DNA of 12,874 nt, from assembly GCA_007121975.1 (NCBI GenBank), contig SKJO01000299.1:1-12874 (forward strand), given 5' to 3'. The notes beneath the pieces are model-generated. The model did no database searches. It saw nothing but the letters and a program-made list of their open reading frames with translations, and had not been told where the DNA came from. This document shows positions 8,901 to 12,874 of this stretch, piece after piece; positions within the stretch are counted from its first letter, which is position 1; each line of letters starts with the position of its first letter. A program made the position numbers and the translations under genes. Origin of the DNA: Nitriliruptoraceae bacterium. Its GTDB lineage: Bacteria; Actinomycetota; Nitriliruptoria; Nitriliruptorales; Nitriliruptoraceae.

Positions 8901-10909
8901 CCAACGGCTACGACCACAAGGCGCTCGGCGTCACCGCCCGGGGGGCCTGGATCGCGGTGCAGCGCCACTTCCGTGAGCTCGGCATCGACGTGCAGCGCGA
9001 GCCGATCACCATCGCCGGCATCGGCGACATGTCGGGCGACGTGTTCGGCAACGGCATGCTGTGCTCCGAGGCGGTCAAGCTCGTCGCCGCCTTCGACCAC
9101 CGCCACGTCTTCCTCGACCCCGACCCCGACCCCGCGCGCTCGTTCGCCGAGCGCGCCCGGCTGTTCTTGCTGCCACGCTCGTCGTGGGATGACTACGACC
9201 GCGCGGCGATCAGCGCCGGTGGCGGCGTGTTCCCCCGCACGGTCCGCTCGATCCCGATCAGCGACGAGGTGCGTGCCCTGCTGCGCATCGAGGACGAGGA
9301 ACTGCCCCCACCCGAGCTGATCCGGGCGCTGCTCGCCGCCCCGGTCGACCTGCTGTTCGCCGGCGGGATCGGCACCTACGTGCGGGCCACCGACGAGCGC
9401 AACGAGGACGTCGGTGACCGCGCCAACGACGAGCTGCGGATCCCGGCCAGCCGACTCCGCGCCCGGGTGCTCGGCGAGGGCGCCAACCTCGCGATCACCC
9501 AGCGCGCCCGCATCGAGTACGCCCGGCACGGGGGGCGCTGCAACCAGGACGCGATCGACAACGCGGCCGGGGTCAGCACCTCCGACCACGAGGTCAACCT
9601 CAAGATCCTGCTCACGCTGGCCACCGAGTCCGGGGCGCTGGACCCCGACGCACGCGACGCCCTGCTCGCCGAGCTCGCCGACGACGTCGTCGCCCAGGTC
9701 ATGCGCGAGGTCGACCTGCAGACCGCGGCGCTGTCACAGGAGGCGGCCCGCAGCCACACCGCGATCGACGCCTACGAGGCGCTGATGTGCCGGCTCGAGT
9801 CCGACGCCGACCTCGACCGTGCGGCCGAGGTCCTGCCCGACGCCGCCGAGCTCGCCGCCCGGGCCCGGGCCGGGGGTGGCCTGACGCGTCCGGAGCTGGC
9901 CACCCTGCTCGCCTGGGCCAAGCGCGATCTCAAGGAGTCCCTGCTCGGCTCGGACGTGCTCGATGAGCCCGTGCTGCGCGCGGCCCTGCGCGCCTACTTC
10001 CCGCCGCGGCTCAGCGAGCGGTTCGGCGCGCTGCTCGAACGCCACCGCCTGCGCCGCGAGCTCATCGCCACGGTGGTGGCCAACGACCTGGTCGACCGGT
10101 TGGGGATCACGTTCGCTTCGGCGGCGGCGGCGCAGTCCGGCATGGGGCTGGCGCAGGTCGCGCTCGCCTACCGCGTCGCGCGCGAGGTGATCGACGCACC
10201 GCGGTGGTGGGACCTGCTCGACCTCGCCATCGGCGAGCACGACCCGGCCCGGCTGCTCGAGCTCGAGCACCAGGTCGACCAGCTCGTCGCGGACCTGACC
10301 ATCACGCTGCTGACCGACCCGGGACTTGCCGACCCGACCGCCCTGCTCGCCCGCGACCGGCCCGTGGCCGAGGTGCTCGTCGAGCGCCTGCTCACGCTGG
10401 GCACCGCCGAGCAGCAGCGGGGCCGGATGGCGCATGCACGGTGGCTGATCGACGACCTCATCGACCCGGATCTGGCCCGGCTGCTGGCCTGCGCCCGGGA
10501 CCTCGCCCTGATCCCCGACGTCGCCATCATCGCGTCCAGCGCCCCGGGCGACCGGCCGCCCGACGCCGTCGCCGGCGCGGCGCTGCTCATGGGCGCACGA
10601 CTCGGACTCGACCAGCTCGAGTCCGCCCTGACCCGGGTGGAGGTCACCGAGGCGTGGCAGCGTCGGCAGCACGCCGGACTGGCCTCGGATCTGCGCGGGT
10701 TGCGCCGCGCGGCGACCCTGTCGGCGCTGCGCGCCCGCCCGTCGACCACGGCTGGCGAAGCGGTCGAGGGCTGGGTCGCGGACCGCGCAGGAGCGGTCGA
10801 ACGCGCGCGGCGCATCGCGGGACAGGCCGCCGCAGACCACGCCCACGGGCTCGACGCGGTAGCGGTTGCGGCCCGAGCGGTACGTGACGTCCTGGCCGAA
10901 CCGGGCTGA
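5948..10909 (+). CDS. gdh: NAD-specific glutamate dehydrogenase, large (about 180 kDa) class
   Basis: This 1653-residue protein oxidatively deaminates glutamate to 2-oxoglutarate and ammonium with NAD+. The class is known from Streptomyces clavuligerus, Pseudomonas (GdhB) and mycobacteria, where it is mainly catabolic and allosterically regulated. A short disordered leader precedes a long N-terminal regulatory part. The catalytic domain carries GGLRWSDR (857-864), VKNALIVPTGAKGGF-like sequence with the presumed catalytic Lys892, NGYDHKALGVTARGAW from 986, the nucleotide-binding GIGDMSGDVFGNGM (1024-1037), GGIGTYVRA from 1139, and GEGANL through NQDAIDNAAGV near 1176-1200. A helical C-terminal region follows. 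Length is normal for the class. The GTG at 5948 has GAGG 5 nt upstream, and an in-frame TAG at 5915 limits any extension. It is 97 bp after rpsT and converges on holA; the start region carries operator-like repeats. Confidence 0.95.
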   Translation: MSAHLPTSETSDPASPPPSDPRRPSDERRAAAIRDRVLDAIAAREPERPEVARDFAAVALRRLPPRLSHRLDPEATAERLLLALQAMDRRRAGEVRIEVHQPATGLDGRAQSASVVQVACEDRPFLLASVSDELELRGHGVARALHPIVGVERGADGRITAIVPAREAAHRESLLHLELDDRLDDVEEEAVRTALARIVADVLVATDDFHPMRDRVTALAEQLRTEPWPGTTPAERTEAAALLDWLADGNLVLLGVRDYTMHYPDDGPPTIAVAEDSGLGVLSDPSTSRFSPPVSLDELPTHLRQRLEDPPLVTVTRSTRLSTVKRRIRMDVVGVIRRDAAGRPASEFRVVGLFTRKGLAEPSRSTPLLRDKLGQVLAREDVVPGSHDEATLIALFQALPKDELFQASVDELQATLIALLHAEEHREIRTLVRIDHHTRSISVLVSVPRDRYSASLRRAVHRALVRRFAPRNLDIDLSLSDRNEALVRFLVQLDQPVPEVPVAAIQQEIHQLARSWADELTDALDRRVGDGEARRLMAGVGHRLPRAYLDAVTPEAAIPDVLLLDGLEASDTDLLVALDPGPLPATIRLKAAKRGAALELSGFLPILESLGLTVVEEVPYPLADDRAELKPLAKVEGAVTNDDDGAPALPVDDGQRLVLHDFGVRIADLDPDRDGPRVADAVLAAWRGHLETDSLNRLVLVAGLDHRDVSILRAYRRYRRQLGAAYTPAYVNDVLVANPEVVRALVAYLHARFDPAVTGTAVGDAERRAALAACDALDRLDHDRILRMFVHLVDATLRTNAFRPDALADTTGERYLAFKLDPARIPGVPKPVPYREVFVHSPRVEGVHLRGGPVARGGLRWSDRRDDVRTEVLDLVKAQILKNALIVPTGAKGGFVLTREPDDPAERAAEVKRQYVTFIRGLLDVTDDLDGDTVVAPPDVVRHDGDDPYLVVAADRGTATFSDTANALARRYGFWLDDAFASGGSNGYDHKALGVTARGAWIAVQRHFRELGIDVQREPITIAGIGDMSGDVFGNGMLCSEAVKLVAAFDHRHVFLDPDPDPARSFAERARLFLLPRSSWDDYDRAAISAGGGVFPRTVRSIPISDEVRALLRIEDEELPPPELIRALLAAPVDLLFAGGIGTYVRATDERNEDVGDRANDELRIPASRLRARVLGEGANLAITQRARIEYARHGGRCNQDAIDNAAGVSTSDHEVNLKILLTLATESGALDPDARDALLAELADDVVAQVMREVDLQTAALSQEAARSHTAIDAYEALMCRLESDADLDRAAEVLPDAAELAARARAGGGLTRPELATLLAWAKRDLKESLLGSDVLDEPVLRAALRAYFPPRLSERFGALLERHRLRRELIATVVANDLVDRLGITFASAAAAQSGMGLAQVALAYRVAREVIDAPRWWDLLDLAIGEHDPARLLELEHQVDQLVADLTITLLTDPGLADPTALLARDRPVAEVLVERLLTLGTAEQQRGRMAHARWLIDDLIDPDLARLLACARDLALIPDVAIIASSAPGDRPPDAVAGAALLMGARLGLDQLESALTRVEVTEAWQRRQHAGLASDLRGLRRAATLSALRARPSTTAGEAVEGWVADRAGAVERARRIAGQAAADHAHGLDAVAVAARAVRDVLAEPG

Positions 10910-10920
10910 ACCTGCGGCCG

Positions 10921-10938
10921 GCGCGACCCACGCCGCGC
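10921..10938. terminator. Possible bidirectional terminator between gdh and holA
   Basis: The two convergent genes are separated by only 29 bp (10910-10938). Within this gap GCGCG (10921-10925) and CGCGC (10934-10938) can form a 5-bp stem with an 8-nt loop. There is no T-run on either strand. The position favours a shared terminator, but the structure is weak. Confidence 0.3.
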
Positions 10939-11898
10939 TCACCCCGACGCGGTCGGGTTCCACGGGCGAGAGACCTGCCGGGAGGTGGCCAGCTCCAGCA
11001 CCGCGAGCTCGAGCAGCACCTCCCCGGGCAGATCCGATCCCTTGAGGTCGAGGTCGAGCGTGGCCAGCCGGTCGTGGCACCAGGCCAGCTCGCCCGGATT
11101 GAAGCCCCGGGCCAGGGACTCGAGCCGGCGGTACTGCCCCGGGCTGGCACCGACCTGCTTGGCCCCGACCCGGGACCGGGCGCCGAGGAGCTGGCGCAGC
11201 CGGAAGGTCAACGCGCCGGTCAGCGCCAACGGGGCCTGGCCGCTCTGCAGCGCCCCCCGCAACGCGACCAGCGCCGCCTGCGGATCGCGTTCGGCGACGG
11301 CGTCCGCCACCGCGAAGCCCGACCGGCGACCGTGGCCGTCGACCGCTGCCTCGACGTGTTCGGCGGTGATGGCCGCGCCCTGCGGGGCGGCCGCGCACAC
11401 CGACGCCACCTTGGCGGCGATCATGCCGGGATCCTCCCCGGCATGCGAGCGCAGCGCGGCGATCGCCCCGGCGTCGGCCTTGCGTTCGAGCCGGCGGAAC
11501 TCCTCCCCGACGATCCGGTCCCAGGCACGGTCGTCGTAATCCGGCGGGGTGCGCACGTCCACGCGCTCCCCGTGCTGCTTGACGCTGGTCGCCAGCTTGC
11601 GGATCGCCCCGGTCCCCGAGGCGAGCAGGACCAGCACCGCGTCGGGTGACGGGTCGGCGGCGTACGCCTCGAGCTCGGCCCGCAGGGCCGCGCTGGCCTC
11701 CTGCACGCCGCGCAGCACCACGATCGTGCGTCCCCCGAACAGCGAGGCGGTGCGCAGCTCCGGCAGCTGCTCGAGCTGGGAGGCGTCGAAGCGGTTCACC
11801 TCGACATCCGCGTCGGCCCCGGTGAGCTCCTCGAGGCGACGTTCGAGCTCGCGATGCACGAGCAGGTCGTCGCCGGTGAACAGGATCACGGAGGCCAT
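10939..11898 (-). CDS. holA: DNA polymerase III delta subunit
   Basis: This 319-residue protein is the delta subunit of the clamp loader, which opens the sliding clamp during replication. The N-terminal domain starts VILFTGDDLLVHRELERRLEEL and contains TASLFGGRTIVVLRGV (50-65). A second stretch, AVLVLLASGTGAIRKLATSVKQ (87-108), is followed by a helical lid domain and the C-terminal collar domain with FRLRQLLGARSR. Length fits the family. The ATG at 11898 begins exactly where homology starts; the preceding GGGGTCCC is a weak Shine-Dalgarno, so coupling to the upstream gene is likely. Order comEC-holA with rpsT nearby is the usual actinobacterial arrangement. The end converges on the dehydrogenase gene. 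Confidence 0.93.
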   Translation of the reverse strand: MASVILFTGDDLLVHRELERRLEELTGADADVEVNRFDASQLEQLPELRTASLFGGRTIVVLRGVQEASAALRAELEAYAADPSPDAVLVLLASGTGAIRKLATSVKQHGERVDVRTPPDYDDRAWDRIVGEEFRRLERKADAGAIAALRSHAGEDPGMIAAKVASVCAAAPQGAAITAEHVEAAVDGHGRRSGFAVADAVAERDPQAALVALRGALQSGQAPLALTGALTFRLRQLLGARSRVGAKQVGASPGQYRRLESLARGFNPGELAWCHDRLATLDLDLKGSDLPGEVLLELAVLELATSRQVSRPWNPTASG

Positions 11899-11909
11899 GG
11901 GACCCCAGG

Positions 11910-12874
11910 CTAGCGCGGCGCTCCCGGGCGTCGTGCGCAGCCACCTCGGGCAGGGCCCGATCCGGCGGCGGTGGCACCTCGACGCGGATGGTGCCCTCCA
12001 GGTCGGTGCGCCGGACCTCGACGCCGAGCTCGTCGAGGCCCGCGAGGATCTCGTCATCCGGATGGCCGTGGCGGTTGTCGACGCCCGCGCTGATCAGGCC
12101 GATGTGCGGCGCGACCGCCGCCAGGAAGGCCGGGTCGGTGGTCGACGAGCCGTGGTGCGGCACCGCCAGCACCTCGGCGCGCAGCAGCTCGGGCCGCAGC
12201 AGCAGGTCAGCCTGGGCCGGGTGCTCGACGTCCCCGGCGAGCAGCACCCGCCGGCCCTCGTGGGTGATGCGCACCACGATCGAGGTGTCGTTGAGTTCGC
12301 TGCGCGAGAACCGGTAGGGGCGGCCCGGTGGCGGCCCGAGCACCTCGAGGTCGAGATCCCCGATGCGTGCGCGGTCCCCGGCGACCGGGTCGCGCACCGC
12401 GATCCCCTGCTCGTGGGCGAGCGCGAGCACGACCTCGGGGTGGGGCAACTCGGTCGGCAGGGGCCGCAGCCACACCGCGCCCACCGTCACCGCCCCGAGC
12501 ACCGCGGGCACCCCGCCGATGTGGTCGAGGTGGGGGTGGGTGACGATCACCAGGTCGAGGTGGCGCCGGCCATGTTCCCGCAGCCACCGGGCGGCTCGGT
12601 CGTCCTCGCCGGCGTCGACGAGGATGCGCGCCGCCGGGGACTCCACCAGGAACGCGTCACCCTGCCCGACGTCGATGGCGGTCACCGTCAGGACCCGTGG
12701 GGGCACCGCACCCAGGCCACGGGGGACCAGGGCGAGCACCAGCGCCAGCACGGTCAGCAGCGCGCAGACCCGTGCCGCCCGGCCCCGTGGCCGGGCCAGC
12801 ACCCACCCGCAGGCGGCCAGCAGGGCGGCGACCGTCGCCGGCTGCGCGGTGCGCGCCAGCCCCCCGACCTCGGC
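11910..12874 (-). CDS. comEC: ComEC/Rec2 competence protein, 3' part (partial; end uncertain)
   Basis: The frame enters from the right edge, so the N-terminal part is outside the window. The visible part starts with hydrophobic segments (PATVAALLAACGWVLA and VCALLTVLALVLALV) and continues into a metallo-beta-lactamase fold: TAIDVGQGDAFLVES, metal-binding VTHPHLDHIGG (visible residues 111-121), LLAGDVEHPAQ and VPHHGSSTTD. This is the C-terminal module of ComEC, the channel that takes up single-stranded DNA through the membrane. The domain ends near GTIRVEVPPPP (about 11960-11990). Its frame then has no stop and stays open right through holA, down to about 9734. A TAG at 11912-11910, 11 bp before holA, lies in another frame. 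The left boundary given assumes a frameshift or base error just before that TAG and is not an in-frame stop. A free-standing hydrolase is unlikely, as the frame is open to the edge and membrane helices precede the fold. Confidence 0.75.

Noticed and set aside
7034..9589. An 851-codon minus-strand open frame inside the glutamate dehydrogenase gene
   Set aside because: It is the antisense shadow of the catalytic domain, with no ribosome binding site or motif.
9734..11970. Continuation of the comEC frame as a real long C-terminal extension
   Set aside because: The translation turns into Arg/Gly/Ala-rich shadow sequence out of frame with holA and then antisense to gdh. No domain is visible, so an indel is more likely.

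Overview
The window is very GC-rich, with strong G/C bias at third codon positions, GTG starts beside ATG starts, and GGAG-type ribosome binding sites. It carries a housekeeping cluster typical of Actinomycetota: comEC-holA facing rpsT, followed by lepA and hemW. The same order and orientation (holA minus, rpsT plus, lepA and hemW minus) occurs in mycobacteria. A deep-branching high-GC actinobacterium fits best. A genus cannot be named from the sequence alone.

Layout. Positions 1-461 hold no convincing gene but contain two repeat families: a pair of 41-bp palindromic elements and a 21-bp tandem array. Next, on the minus strand, come a MarR-family regulator (462-1004), an octamer tandem repeat (1113-1176), hemW (1161-2375), a DUF1269 membrane protein (2366-2983) and lepA (3042-4898). 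lepA, DUF1269 and hemW read as one transcription unit, and the last two genes overlap by 10 bp. Divergent from lepA are a small two-helix membrane protein of unknown function (5055-5429) and rpsT (5590-5850). Downstream of rpsT on the same strand is a 1653-residue NAD-dependent glutamate dehydrogenase of the large (about 180 kDa) class (5948-10909). It converges on holA (10939-11898), which is preceded by the 3' part of comEC, running off the right edge.

How the genes fit together. Most are core functions: translation (S20, elongation factor 4), replication (DNA polymerase III delta), haem handling (HemW) and DNA uptake (ComEC). The glutamate dehydrogenase sits between holA and rpsT, which are adjacent in mycobacteria, and would link amino-acid catabolism to the TCA cycle. 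Its start region holds a dense set of repeated and palindromic sequence that looks regulatory.

I found no clear new defence, mobile or biosynthetic system. The points most worth checking are the operator-like sequence around the glutamate dehydrogenase start, the missing in-frame stop of comEC, the palindromic elements at the left end, the AAB octamer array at the end of hemW, and the unrecognised membrane protein with a Cys/His-rich tail.
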